Assembly: GCA_033002965.1 (NCBI GenBank)
Contig: JAURVB010014095.1
Span: forward strand, 1-64,000
Length of the DNA: 64,000 bases
Source: Piper betle
Lineage: Eukaryota > Streptophyta > Magnoliopsida > Piperales > Piperaceae
Direction of reading: 5' to 3'
Below are positions 41,358 through 58,600 of the stretch, one piece after another. The translations under genes were made by a program, and so were the position numbers. The notes beneath the pieces are model-generated. The model searched no databases, was not told the DNA's origin, and saw only the letters and a list, made by a program, of their open reading frames with translations. Position 1 is the first letter of the stretch. Each line of letters starts with the position of its first letter.

Positions 41358-42854
41358 GGAAGATCATGAGGAGGAAGATAGTGCTTGCTTTGTAGCTTTG
41401 CTAAGTAAAAGTGATCACACTAAAAAACACGCATATATTACGCATGCCTACGTTCTGTCTTATATTACGCCACCCGCAATTCCGCCGTCTTTTCCTTCAC
41501 GCAACAACCTTCAAGAATCGTTTCCCACGAACGGCAAAACTCCCTTCAGGCATCGTTTCCCGCAATAATATGAAGGAATGAATGAATGACATGAATCTAA
41601 CGATGATACCCATTGAACATCATTTTCGGTACGCAACGCCTACATGTCGATTATTGGTTGCCATATATGTTACCGGTTGATCTTTTCAACGCAATTCAAA
41701 GACTACAAGGCATGCACGTTTAGATTCGTCATCTCCCCATGGCCAGATTCTCCGACCGAGGCCCGGGCCAAAGCTCCTCTTCAAGCCAAACCCCGGCCCG
41801 TGAGAAGCCCGTCTGGTTAGGTCTAACGGAGTCATCTCCCATTTCATTTCATTTTTTTCAGCAAACATAATTTTTTGGGGCCTTTGACGATGCTTTTTTT
41901 TGGGTTGGCCTCTTTTAGAACCGCAAAAAAGGTTAATATTATATTCTCAATAGCTTTTAAAAATCTCCCACCTTTGTCACTTTTTTTGAAAAAGTTACAA
42001 TGTTTTTGGTTTGGCTCTCATTATTATTAGGCTGACCCATGCCCAAGCCTATAAGTTATACGCCCGACGTCACCCTGGCCTGGCTGACTCCATGGGCCCG
42101 GCCCATTCTCGATCTCTGAGGAGGCCCATCAAACATGCACCAAATCATATCCTGTTCCCTGTTAAAATTATCTTCACTTTTCTATACCTTGAATTTAATT
42201 GACTCGTTAAATTAGTCACACGGATCATGTCTTAGATGACAACAATTTTAAATCAATCAAATTTAAGGTGGAGAAAAATGAAGAAAATTTTAGTGGTGCA
42301 CAAAAGATTTAATCTTTGATCGGGAAAGTCTTTCCTACTTAGTAAAAAGATTTCATGAACATTTGCCGCTGCTGTGGCATTTATGGACTATATAAAATAA
42401 TGGATTGTTCACCTCCGTTGTATATATACAAACATAAGATGAAAGAATTGATTGTTGGGGTTTCATCTCAAAATTCTTCACTCGATGAATAAATTTTATA
42501 GGTCCAATTTAGCTACAGTTGGTCATACTTCGATTTGACAATTATTTTTTCACCCATACTAATTTTACTAAGTTCAATATATATATATATATAATTTCTT
42601 CTCCGGAAGTAATGGATAATTTGAGCCCCTTCTCTTCGTCACGGCAGCGTCATCACAGGCACTGTTTCATGACTCTAAGATGAACAATATTTAGTTTCTG
42701 ACAGTGGATGGGTTCTTCGTAGGTTATCTATTTTTGTATGTACCTAACTTGCACATCGAAAAGCTGTATTTTTTGTGTTAAACTATTTACTATATATGTG
42801 TATATATTTATTGAACTTAGTAAAATTGTAGCTCAAATATATATACATAAATAA

Positions 42855-42892
<38 letters not shown>

Positions 42893-43214
42893 CTCAAAGT
42901 TATTTTGGGCATTTTCAACCTGTGTATCTGTTTGCACGTCTATTAATTGTCCTATTCTTCTCCTTCTAATCTGATCTGCATACGCAAACTTCTTGTATTT
43001 AAATTTAGCACTTTACAGAGAAAACGAAATTTATCTTTCCCTCTAGAAACTGCATTCTCTGGCATAACCATATTATTACCGGCTACCAGGTTTTGTCCAC
43101 TCAGTTATCCAATTTTATGCGTCTATGACGAGCACAAACGCGTAGCAGGTTAATTACAAAAATATAAATGGTCGAGGTTGAAGATGATGTACCTCAATGC
43201 CATGCAAGCTTTCC
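41358..43214. other. Shared 1.86-kb upstream region of the divergent subtilase pair
   Basis: This region must hold both promoters. It includes TA arrays at about 42572-42593 and 42858-42891 and a GC-richer patch at 41690-42130 with GGCCCGGGCC and GGGCCCGGCCC. No gene is recognised. Confidence 0.6.
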
Positions 43215-46749
<3,535 letters not shown>

Positions 46750-47259
46750 TTAAGCTAGTGATCAACGTTAATCCTGGATATCATCTGGATCAAAGCTGCT
46801 GCTTCTTCCTTTCTGATTCCAGAAGGGAATGGAAGTCTAGCTAACCTTGATTTTTGGCGGCAAGGCAAGTGATCCTCCTCGCAAAATTATACCAGGTTTT
46901 TCAGTTGGACAGAGATTATTATGCCACATATTATTGTACTACCCACAGTCTCACACTAACATTCATATATAGCCCATGTGGTTCGGAGAAGAACATTGGT
47001 TTGGGAGTGCTCAAATCTTCAATCGCTACTTTATACTAACCGAGACCTGTCTCTCTGGGACGCTATGCTCTATATTATTTTTTAAGATAATAGATTTATG
47101 GTACTATTTTATTTTTTTCCGAGAATTTGAAATTAAATAAAAATATGCATAAGATCAATGCATTCATAGTATATTTTTTTGTAGAATTAGAAATTGAAAA
47201 ATATTTTAAAATAAATTATATTTTATTACTATGTGTAGAGATCCCCGTGTAGTAATTTT
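46750..47259. other. 3' flank of the plus-strand subtilase
   Basis: Likely 3' untranslated region followed by AT-rich DNA. No gene is seen. Confidence 0.5.
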
Positions 47260-48041
47260 TAGGGCCGCTAAACGAGCGAGTAAACCAAGTTTAAATTGTA
47301 TTCGAACTCGACTAAAATAGTTCGAAGCTCGTCAAACTCTACTCGAGATCGAATGAGTTTTAAACATATATACTTGAAATTGACTCGAACATTTTTTATG
47401 TTGTTCGAGTTCGACTCGTGTTCAAATACATTAAGCTACTTAATTTTGACGAACTCGTAACTAGTTTGAAATTCTGCTTGTTTTTAAGCTCGAAACTAGG
47501 CCCAGGCCCACGCTCAATTAGGTCCAAGCCCTGACAGGCCCACACTCAATTAGCACCACCTGTGTTGATGTTATTTTGTTATTTTATTATATATAAATAA
47601 ATATAACTAGCTACAATTAAACTTATTAATTTATATATATATATATATATATATATTTCTATCTCGAACTTTAATTTAGATCGTTTGATTACAATGACGA
47701 CCTAGATTTAATAAAAAAACTATCATCACCACCCTCCTTTAGTACGTAGTATAGTCAATAATAATATTTATTTATAATTTTAAATTTATTTTAAATATAT
47801 AAATGATATTATGTATATTCTTATATTATATTATCGAGTTGATTTTGAGTTGAGTTACGAGCCGATTTCGAGTTGAGTTTGAGTTATAATAAAGTTGAGT
47901 TAAATCGAATACCACTTTACTCAAATTCGACTTGTAAGATTCGAGTTTAAGTCGAGTTCGAATTTGAGCATTTAAATATCAAGTTCGAATTAAGTTAAAC
48001 AGAGCCAAACGTCAAATATTTACGAGCTAACTTACTCAATT
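47260..48041. mobile_element. Damaged copy of the hAT MITE at 22318
   Basis: The left end TAGGGCCGCTAAACGAGCGAG and the arms rich in CGAACTCGA, GAGTTCGA and an internal (TA)n at 47633-47656 parallel the intact MITE. The right end stops at ACTCAATTA, lacking the last nine bases (GCAACCCTA in the intact copy). About 250 extra bases, including a repeated GGCCCACACTCAATTAG-like stretch at about 47490-47560, enlarge the left half. No target duplication is visible. Confidence 0.7.
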
Positions 48042-50267
48042 AAATAAAAAAAACTATAACAAATTATATTTGAGTTAGATGTTGAGATCTTCACTGAGAT
48101 ATCGTAGTGATTTTATAGATGGAATAGATGTCCATGCCAAAAGATATGGTTGATGTAGTAATTCTTAGTTGACGATAAACTTCGACTCCTTTCCATTTTC
48201 ATAACGACATGAGAATCAATCAATAGTGCAACGAAAAAAAGTAGTACAACTCGTGCAAGTGTACTCTCATTAATCTTAGTAACTTTTTTTATATGAAGTG
48301 CTATGAAAATGGTAAATAGTCTAAGGTAAACTTATTTGAAGGGTCCAATCAAATCAAGGCAGGCCAAACATGTTTAGATGAGAACTAAACACTGAAAAGT
48401 ACTAATAAGCGGTCGTCACACGTAAACTCAACTATTCAACCGACACGTCGGCTAATAATTTGGGGGTTATTATCTCAATTCCGCAGGATCACAACACTTT
48501 AGTCCAACACCGGGGGATCACAACACAAAAATGCGCACGTGAGAATCCGAAAGTTGGAAGGCACATAATCTCATACAATATTAATTTAATGGAATTATCG
48601 TCCTTTCATATATTTTTTTTATAGAAACGTTCCTCTGATTGGTTATATGTGTAAAATTTTACCCAAAAAAATGAGTAAAAAAAAGCCCAAAAGACAAAAT
48701 AAAAAATAAAAAAATCTCATAGCCAAAGATCCCGCTATCACAAGCATATAGGAACATCCTAATATTCCCACGCTTGTAATGCAACAATTTTCTCTAAAAA
48801 ATACCTCGTCAGTGTCATGTTTAAATCTCACCGTTATTGTTCTAAACCAAATTTGGCATCATCTTTTAAACGAAAGCTTGCTAATTCAATTTGTAAATAT
48901 ATGTTAATTTTAACAATTTAAAGAATTTTTCTATTCTACTAAACTAAAGAATGAGATTTATTTTGCACTATAGGAAACTCATTTTTGATCCTTTCAAATA
49001 ATCTTTGTCTTAAACAATACGAAGTACATTTTCTTAAATATTTTATTGGGCACACTCCATCCTAAATTTGGATATACTTTTTGATTATCCATTATCCGAG
49101 GATAATGGTTGCTCCTCACGTTGAAGATTGTTGTACCATCCCTATAATTAATCATTGAAATCTATCACATTTGCAAAAACCTTAATATACAAAGTGTCAA
49201 TTTTATCTTTGTTGTCAATATTCAATTTATTCACAACAGCCTTATTTTTAGATTGTAATAACAATTCAAATTTTACCAAGATATAAGCAAAAGCAAATAG
49301 TAGATAGACCTTGAACTTTCTTGATTTAGGTTAATTATTTAGAATGTGGTGAACAACTTGAACCTTTCTCGCCTTTCTATGATGTCAATATGGGATGATC
49401 CTCTTCCATTGCATTGATGAGACGATCTTTATCATTGGTCAACCATCCTACTTCATTGGAGCCATGTAGGCGAGAGCTCGAGCGGGGAAGATGGGTTACT
49501 TAGGGATGGGTAATGGAAGATAGAACACAAGGATGTCTTATTTTCTCGGGGTTCTTCCTAAAAAACCAGAAGAAGAACGAACACAATTTGTATTGCAGTA
49601 TTCTCAATCAATACTATTGATATTTTGCTTTGTTTTTATGCCCAAGCAAACTTGTGTTTGTTGGTCTTTTTAGGAAGAACCCCGAGAAAAGAAAATAGGA
49701 CATCCCCTTGTTCTATATTTTATTACCCAAACTTAAGTTTGCCATCTTCCCAGCTCGAGCAACTCCCCTACTTTCTTCCCTCCAAATCATTGCCACCAGT
49801 TGACGGGAAAAAAATCATTGGCTACTTATTCTTAGTTTTTTCTTCAACATCGAATACAATTCAATCTTTTCAAGATCACTCAATTCTCAACCCATCCCAC
49901 CGTCGATTCTTCAACAATTTGTTGTTGCCCATCAAACCCCCCAGCAGTATATATGCAATATTTTGCTCATAAAGAGTAACTTGTTCATGTGTGCCATCAT
50001 TTTTTTTCTGTGTTTGTTTCAAGGGAAGCATTGATTTAATGATGGAGGAAGGCAACAAAAAACATGGAGGTTCCCTCCTCTTCCTCCCATCCATGTCCCT
50101 CTGCTCTTTCCTTTCCATTCCTTCCTTCCTTCCCATAAATAAAAATCCCTTCTTCTTCCACCTCCACAAGCAAGCATCTTCTCCTTCTTCTTCTTCTTTG
50201 TTCTTCAATATATATCATCACCACCACCCCCCACACCTTTTAATCTATCATATTGTAAACCGTAAGC
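48042..50267. other. AT-rich region upstream of ClpD
   Basis: No gene is recognised. It contains the long inverted repeat at 49466-49774. The last few hundred bases are ClpD promoter and 5' leader, with pyrimidine-rich and GGAAGG-like stretches and a CATGTG at 49986. Confidence 0.5.
49466..49774. repeat. Inverted repeat, about 120-bp arms, 64-base loop
   Basis: The segment 49466-49587, containing CTCGAGCGGGGAAGATGG, GAACACAAGGATGTCTTATT and CTCGGGGTTCTTCCTA, is the imperfect reverse complement of 49652-49774, with TAGGAAGAACCCCGAG, AGGACATCCCCTTGTTCT and CCATCTTCCCAGCTCGAG. A transcript would fold into a long hairpin. It sits about 0.5 kb upstream of the ClpD start. It could be a MITE, a recent inverted duplication or a small-RNA hairpin locus. 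Confidence 0.8.
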
Positions 50268-53200
50268 ATGGTGGTGCTGATGAAAACGGCAACATCACGC
50301 CCCACCACCACCACCACCTTCTCCATCCGCTCCACTCTCCTTACCCACAACCGCTCCAAACCCCCTCCTCCAACCTCGACTGCCACTGCCGCCCACGCTT
50401 CCTTCCCCTCCGCCTCTCCTCCCCCTCCCCAGCCGCGCCGCCCTCCGCGCCAGCCGGAGCTCCTACGTCCCTCGCCGCCCGGTCTCCGCCGCCTTCGAGC
50501 GGTTCACCGAGCGGGCGATTAAGGCGGTTGTCTTCTCGCAGCGGGAGGCCATGGCGCTCGGCAAAGACATGGTCTTTACCCAACACCTGCTGCTGGGGCT
50601 CATCGCCGAGGACCGGTCGCCCGGCGGGTATTTGGGGTCCGGCCTCACCGTCGATCGGGCGCGCGAGGTCGTTCGGAGCATATGGAAGGACGACGGCGCC
50701 GGTCCGTCGGTGGCGTCCGCCGCCGAGATTCCCTTCTCCATCAGCAGCCAGCGGGTGTTCGAGGCCGCCGTCGAGTATTCGAGGAGCTTGGGGTACAATT
50801 TCATTGGCCCCGAGCATATATCGATCGGCCTGTTCACGGTTGACGATGGCAGCGCCGGCGCCGGTCGTGTTCTGGAGAGGTGATCTCCCTCTCACACACG
50901 CTCTCTCTGTTTAGCTTCATTTTATTGTGTATATTGATTGGCCTTCTAATCGTGGAACTACGAGAACATTAACAATTGATTTATATAGAATGTGAAAATT
51001 TTGGGTATATAGCTTAAACAATGTTGTGTTGCGTGTAATGTTGCCTGCCTTCGAAGATTAGTTTGGGAGTGTATTTTTGGGCATTGGTTGTGTCGTCTTG
51101 TGTGTGCTGGATTGTCTGCAGCTGCAGAACCATGAACATTTAGCGAAGCAATCCAAGGATTGAATGAAAACTGCTGGTCGTACTAGACCAAGATCCATTG
51201 TTGGTCTAATTACTTGTATGTTGGCTTCTAACTATAAGAACTAGTGCTTTAACAATTGACTTGTCAAATGTGAGAATGTGTCGGGTATAGCATAGAATGG
51301 AGCCTGCGTTGGAAGATTAGTTTGGGTGTACCATGTGTATTGGCTCCATACTGTCGTATGTGATGGACTGTTTGCAGCTGCATAACCATCAGCGATAGCA
51401 AAGATATCCATGGTCAGAAAAAAATGATGGTGGTACATTATCAAGTTTCATTGTTGGTCCCAAATTCTGAGATGGCTTACGATACATTGTTTAAGGTGAA
51501 TTACAATTCTGTAATATCCACCGAGTTCTCCAAATGACAAGTAATGGAATAATTGACAAAACATGTGAACATGAGCACTACTGAGATGGGCAAGTAGGAT
51601 TCTATTTGTTTTTTACGTATTTGTGATCTACTGAGTGATCAAGTTGGTTGTGGTATGCCCGGAGGTCCTGACATTTCAACAGTTATAAAAACATGAAGCT
51701 TCTATTTGATCTTTGGTATGTAGTTAGATGATGATATTTAAGTATTCACTTATTTTCTTCCCTCAGGGCAATGAAAATGTTCTCAATGGCTTTTTTTCGT
51801 TTTGCAGATTAGGTATAAACATAGATCAATTGATATCTGCTGCAGTATCCAGACTGCAAGGAGAACTTGCCAAGGATGGTAGACAGCTTCCTGTAACTCC
51901 TGATAAGATTTTGGAGAAGTCTTCTAGCAGAAAAGCCTCAGTTGCAAAAACGTTGGATAAAAAGAAAGGTAAACTTGTAATTCTGGTGAACTGAATTTTA
52001 AATGCTTTAACTTTCTTTATTACAGCTAAATTTGGAAGCATCTACTCTATAGAGAAAAGCATATTGGCACAAATATGTGTGGACCTCACTGTTCGGGCTG
52101 CAGAGGGACATATTGATCCAGTTATTGGCCGAGAAAACGAGGTTCACAGAGTTGTCCAGATTCTTTGCCGAAGAACAAAGAATAATCCAATTCTTTTGGG
52201 TGAACCTGGAGTTGGAAAAACAGCCATTGCTGAAGGGTTAGCAACACTTATTGCAGATGGAAGTGTTCCCTCTTTTCTTTCTGTACGTTTGACTTCCCTT
52301 TTTTAGTTTTTATTTTATTTTGGGTTGGTTGTGTGAGTGTGTATGTGTCTTGTAAATAGTTCAAAGGAATCCATGTAATCTCATGACAGCAAGTTGGGTT
52401 GTACTGCAGGATAAGAAAATACTTTCCTTGGACATTGGTTTGTTGCTGGCGGGAGCTAAGGACAGGGGAGAATTAGAATCTCGAGTAACTGGCTTGATAA
52501 GTGAAGTGCAGAGATCAGGTGATCGGGCACCCCTATTGCACTTCCTAGATTAGGAAACAGTTCTGTCTTATATGTCTGATTGTAGGTTTGCCCCAAAATT
52601 TACTTGTTCGTGTGTATAAACCGATGGTGATGTGCCTCCTCATCTATCATTGCCTCATACTTATGGATGCCTTACAAGTTGGCACTTCCACTGTACTGGA
52701 TTTTATCTGAATACTTTATAACAGCTTCTTAACCTTTACATTTCAGGCAATGTGATTCTATTCATCGATGAAGTACATACTCTTATTGGGTCAGGCACAG
52801 TTGGAAAAGAAAGTAAAGGGGCTGGTCTTGACATCGCCAACTTGTTGAAACCTGCCCTTGGCCGGGGTGCACTTCAGGTTAAAAATCAATCACTTGTATT
52901 GTCCTTGTAAAAAATTTTGGTAAACATATTTTTGAAAGAAAATTGAACCCCGTGCTTTGGCAGTGTATTGCATCAACAACTTTATATGAACACCGGAAGC
53001 ATTTTGAGCAGGATAAAGCATTTGCTCGTAGGTTTCAGCCAGTTCTCATAAATGAACCAAGCCAGGTGACTTATGTCCCTAAGAGTGTGAAAATTTAAAA
53101 ATGGATGTGCTATTTAGGTTGTAACATGCTGTTATTCTACTTTTTCTCCTTGGATAGGAGGATGCAGTAAAGATATTGTTGGGTTTACGAGAAAAATATG

Positions 53201-55629
53201 AAGCCTACCATAAGTGTAGATTTACTTTGGAGGCCATAAATGCTGCTGTATATCTCTCTGCAAGGTACATTGCCGATAGGTTTCTACCTGATAAAGCAAT
53301 AGACCTCATTGATGAAGCTGGGAGCCGAGCACGTATTGAGGCATTTAGGAAAAAGAAGAAAGAACAAACGGGCATTCTGGAGAAGACACCAAGTGAATAT
53401 TGGCAAGAAATTAGAGCTGTACAGGCAATGCATGAAATGGTAATTGACCTTTTTTATTATTCTTGCATACTTTTTATTGATTGAGGTTGTGCTGGTTTTG
53501 AGGCCAGTCTGTGGAGCAGACTTGTAAAATTTATAAAAACTTTCATTTCCATGTGTACAGATTCTTTAGTGAAATCAATTAACAACTTCACAACTGATGA
53601 TTCAATTCTTGCATCAATCTGATTCACTTATCCTATTAATGTGTGGCTTATCTGTGAAGTCTGATTACAGGTCTTGTTCATAAGGTTTACCAGTTGGTTC
53701 TGTAATACTTGGTCTGGTGTTCTACTTATCAATCTTGAACCTTTTGAGTTAGTGCATTTTTCTGCTTTCAGGTTTTGGCAAATAAGGTGAAATATTCTGT
53801 AGATCAGAGCAAGAACGTCAGCGATGATGTGATTGATGGTGATACTGAGCGTAGCTTAGAGCCCCTTACTCTGTCAGAACTAGATGACGAGTATAATCTG
53901 ATGCCTTACATATACATGACATATATTTCTATTTTTCATTGAAAAATAATTTTTGGAGTAACACGTATTGTTGCAGAGATGCTGCAGTGGAGCCTAATGA
54001 CATTGCAGCCGTTGCATCGCTGTGGTCTGGAATCCCTGTCCAACAACTCACTGCAGATGAAAGAACAATTTTGATTGGTCTTGATGAGCAGCTTAAGAAA
54101 AGAGTAATTGGTCAAGATGAAGCTGTACTTGCGATCTCTCGTGCTGTAAAACGTTCCCGTGTTGGTCTTAGTGATCCTGATAGACCCATTGCAACGCTGT
54201 TATTTTGTGGCCCCACAGGAGTTGGCAAAACAGAACTTACAAAAGCATTGGCTGAGACCTATTTTGGATCGGTAAGTTGTCTGAAGTCATCATTTCTGGT
54301 ATATGCCAATTTTTTCAGTTTATTGTATGCATCACTCTTCTGCATAGTGGTGTGACTGGCGTCCTGAAAAGATGTGTATGCCCTTTGCATGCTTAGTTAA
54401 GTCTGTTTACCTTAGGCTGACTGAATCATTGTTCCATTTCACCGGTTTAGACAGTTCCAACAAGCTAGGGTTTTACAGATATATGTTGAGTGTGTTCTTT
54501 TTAAAGAATAAAGCTAACAGACTTGGGTTTATAATAGCTAGTTCCAGGTCCTAAGAGAAAAGCAACACAGAGATGCATAACAATTTTGCCACATTGTTCT
54601 ATTATAATCTCTTCTCATCACAGGAGACTGCCATGCTAAGGTTAGACATGAGCGAATATATGGAGAGGCTTACTGTAAGCAAGCTTATAGGATCTCCACC
54701 AGGATATGTTGGCTATGGTGATGGTGGGACTCTCACAGAAGCTGTCAGGAGAAGACCCTTCACAGTGGTGTTACTTGATGAGATTGAAAAGGCTCATCCA
54801 GATATATTTAACATACTTCTTCAAATTTTTGAGGATGGTCACCTCACTGACTCACAGGTCTGACAATATTCAAGATGGAAACTTCTGCACTTGTTGATTG
54901 TGCAACACTTGAATAATGTTTATTTTGTTTTTACAACAATGGATTCAGGGGCGTAGGGTATCATTTAAAAACACATTGATTGTCATGACATCAAATGTGG
55001 GGTCGTCATCAATTGCAAAGGGTGGGCGCAATACTATTGGCTTCTTTCTTGCGGATGACACGGAATCGTCTACTTATGCAGGAATGAAAGCCTTGGTAAT
55101 GGAAGAAATGAAGGCTTATTTCCGTCCTGAGCTTCTCAACAGAATTGATGAGGTCGTTGTATTCCGTTCTCTTCAAAAAGAACAGGTAAATACCTATTCT
55201 GTACTGTTCATTAGCTTCAAAAAAAGAGGCATTTGAATCCGTAGCAGGATTTTTCTCATGTTCTTTTCTCCCTTCTCTACAAGGTTTAAGAAACTTATTG
55301 TAATTTGATTATTTCAGATGCTCGAGATACTTGACATAATGTTGAAAGAAGTTAAGGGCAGGCTCATGTCACTTGGAATTGGCCTTGAAGTGTCTGAAGC
55401 AATAATGGACCTGGTGTGTGAGCAGGGTTATGATCAAAGTTATGGTGCACGTCCATTACGCAGAGCAGTTACAAGGCTGATCGAAGATGTCATCAGTGAA
55501 GCCTTTTTAGCTGGGGATTTCAAACCTGGTGATACAGTCATAGTCGACGTCGATGGCTCCAGTAACCCCTTTGCCGCTAACAAGTCCAATCATAGTACGC
55601 GCATCTCTAATGCTGAGTTCACCTTATAG
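50268..55629 (+). CDS. CLPD: Chloroplast Hsp100 chaperone ClpD (ERD1-type), with a 1-bp frameshift in exon 1
   Basis: Exons: 50268-50879, 51808-51968, 52026-52282, 52410-52518, 52747-52877, 52964-53065, 53158-53439, 53772-53890, 53977-54271, 54624-54857, 54949-55185, 55318-55629. All are GT-AG and in phase. ClpD is a stromal AAA+ unfoldase of the Clp system, dehydration- and senescence-induced in other plants. The Clp-N repeats ([43 protein letters not shown]) lead to Walker A GEPGVGKT and Walker B LFIDEV in the first AAA domain. [21 protein letters not shown] and sensor MTSNVG occur in the second, and the protein ends NAEFTL. The ATG-led transit peptide ([17 protein letters not shown]...) is in a different frame from the Clp-N domain. 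The frames cross in a C-rich run near 50408-50430. Removing one base there gives 949 residues, normal for the family. A start at 50551 would lose the transit peptide and half the first N repeat, so I reject it. Confidence 0.93.
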
Positions 55630-58600
55630 GCAAGAAAGAACCACAAATACCCATGCATTTTAATGCTGATAAGCTTAACTACCCCCATTAGTGCGGGGCT
55701 TTTTGTATATCATTCTTATAGGCCGTATATATATATTGTGTATAAAAAAGCTGATTAAGATCGCGTATAATTTGTTGCTAATCATTCATTTGTACAATGT
55801 ATTTGTTGTACACTCCATACAGTGTCTGCATCAATGAAGTGTCTTGACTTTTGGGAAAAGAATAGCTCGTATTGAGTTATAAAATGGTTGTGCTCCATAG
55901 TCATGAATTTGCATAGTGTTTTTGCGTATCTGTTTGAATTGAATTGTGCGTCCTGTCTTGTTGTTAAAAAAGAAAAACACTCGAACTAAACGAATGCTCA
56001 ACTGTGACCATTTCACAATTGATTTTTATGAAAATCGTTGTATTCTGCTTCACTTAAGTTATGGCATCAAAAGAGGGTGAAGCCGTCGTCATAACAAACA
56101 TGCCACCCTCGACGGCAAGGTGGGGCCTCTTCTTCATGCTCTTGGCAGCAGCTCCATCGTCTCTTCCAGTTGGGTCGTCCGGTGTTGGGCCTGTCCCCCC
56201 TCTCGTTCCATTTGTACACTATCACTCCACTCCTGTCCGTCCACTCCCCATCTATCCCTTGGTGCGGCGGGGCCAGCGCAAACAGCCCTTTCTCCCCTGC
56301 CCAATTGCCAATACTCACATGAACTCACAACTCGATTCCAACCATTCAAGGCGAAGAAGATTGGGAGTTAATATATGCGTACCTGTGGTATGGCCGTGGA
56401 AGATGCATGCAGTGGGAGAATTCTCCTTGTCATGGTAGAGGGTGTTGCACCTCAAACACCGCTTCCTAACAGATATCTGAGTTGGGTTGTTTCGTCTGGT
56501 GTCCGAAGAGGATTTGATTGTCATGAAAGATGGGAATTGGGTGGAATTCTTGATGCTGGCGTAGTAAGCTGCCATGATTGGATGAGGAAGAGGATGCAGC
56601 TCGCTAACAGACGTGACCAAAAAATTTGTGGCTGGGATATATATGCGAAACTTTTTCTTTTCTTTTCCAACGCAATCAGAAATGTTTGGCCTGGATAAAC
56701 ATAACAAGTTACGGGGAAGATCAAAACTTGTCCGAGAAAATAAGCTATTGTCTGTTGGAAAGGTATAGGCGTACCTGTAAGCTCGGTCGTTTGTGGGGAG
56801 CTCATGTTTCATATCACGACACTGCGAGCTGGTTGATGTTCGATCCGAAGGTCCATTCTTTTAAGAGACCATTGGTATGTATATACTTAGTAAAAAACGA
56901 TAGTGGAAATTTATGATGACCACACGTAAGTACATGAATCTATTGTCGGAAAAAAACTTTATCTTTGAGATGCTCAGTCGAACTAAAAACATTTAATTCC
57001 GTAAATGATCTACGGAGCTAAATTATTATAATTTGGAGGGAATATCAATATATAAAATGCTGTTGTTAATACACTCAATTAAGAAATAGTAAACCCGGTT
57101 TAATCTAAAACATAAAAAAAGGGCAACCGACGTTAACTTCCAAAAAAAATTTTACCGTAGAATTTTCCTTCTTAAAATAGATTCTTAAAAGTTGATCATG
57201 CATGACTAGCAATAAGCCACGGCTCATTTCAAACATCAGACTCGATTCGGCTTTTGACTTCTGAGTTGACTTCTGAGCTTGAGCCAACCTCTAGCATGGT
57301 CAATTCGAGATCGTAATTAAACAAATTTAGAATCGGTTGGCTGGGAAAGAGACTTAGTCAAGAACTTGCCCGATCAATAACCCGATTTACTTACGAACAA
57401 GAGACCTACAAATGCTGCCCCTTCATTTTGAATTAATATCTGCAATGACAAGACGGTCGAACATGCTATTTCAGACAACTCTCTTTTCCCATACATTAAA
57501 AATTGAGTGCCACCCCTTCTTTTTCTTAAAAAAAAAGAACTTAAAAATCAAACTCGGAATAAAAGTGTTATAATTTAACCAACCAAAATGTAATAAAAAT
57601 ACTATAAATATTTTTATTTATAAAATTATTTTTGAAAGTCAAACACGAAATGAAAGTATTATATTTAACCCATCATAATATAATAAAAATTAAATTGAAT
57701 ATAGTATAATAATTTAATTATTCAATAAATAAAAATTTATTTATAAAATCGAACACTACCTCCGACAGAAACAGTCGCGTATACAAGTTAAATGATTAAT
57801 TTGTAGTTTTGAATACCATATCAGTGACCATATCAGTCTTTTACATGGTACAAAATATATTTAGTTTAATTGAGTCGAATTAGGTTGAACCTTATTCTAA
57901 AATTAAGAAATTTTTTTTATTAAATTAAAAAATATATTTTATTGTCAATATTTTATCAAATACGGGTTAAAATACCAAAATTTTTAATAAAATATTTTGT
58001 AAAAAACTTATAATAAAAAATTAAATACCAATTAAAATGGTACAAAAGGTTAACCAACCCATACCAAATAGATTTGAAGGCATATGGGATATAATGGGAT
58101 ATATATAAGGTATTTAAAACTTTGGTTTTATTGATCACATGATAGGATGCATGGATCTCTTCCATATTTTAGCTGATGCCAATAAACAATTTATTTTCTC
58201 CAAGCGATGCCCATGATCGTTGAAACTGGTAGATCATGCAAGTCCAAGATAAAGGTGGTGACAGTGAGCCAAGTCTTGAATCCTTCAAGTCGAGTTTGGA
58301 AAAGACAGTATTCGATATGACTCATAATTTAACTCAAAATTGAATCAATAATATAATATAATAATATACATAATATTCAAACTTTAAAATTAGAGTTTTA
58401 CAAGCTTGTCATTAATTTTAACCTTTCTACCACTGCCCCTTCGTGCCACCCTTCAAAGCTGTCCCTTAACAACCGCGCCCCTTTACAACAGCCCATTCGT
58501 TGGGAGCCCTTCACAGCCACCCATTCACGGCCATCCCTCACTAGAACTCCTCTCTCCCTTTGCCAATCAATCCCTTGCTATCATCTCTTAGCAGGTACCT

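Noticed and set aside
43197..43214. Earlier in-frame ATG for the plus-strand subtilase
   Set aside because: Starting at 43215 gives exon 1 the same 105 bases as the duplicated neighbour and a cleaner signal peptide.
49991..50914. 307-codon frame spanning the ClpD start
   Set aside because: It begins in the untranslated leader and runs in the third frame, which matches neither the transit peptide nor the Clp-N domain.
56061..56438. 125-codon frame with a hydrophobic start, as a possible secreted protein
   Set aside because: No domain is recognised, competing frames lie on both strands, and no supporting splice sites are seen. Chance is the better explanation.
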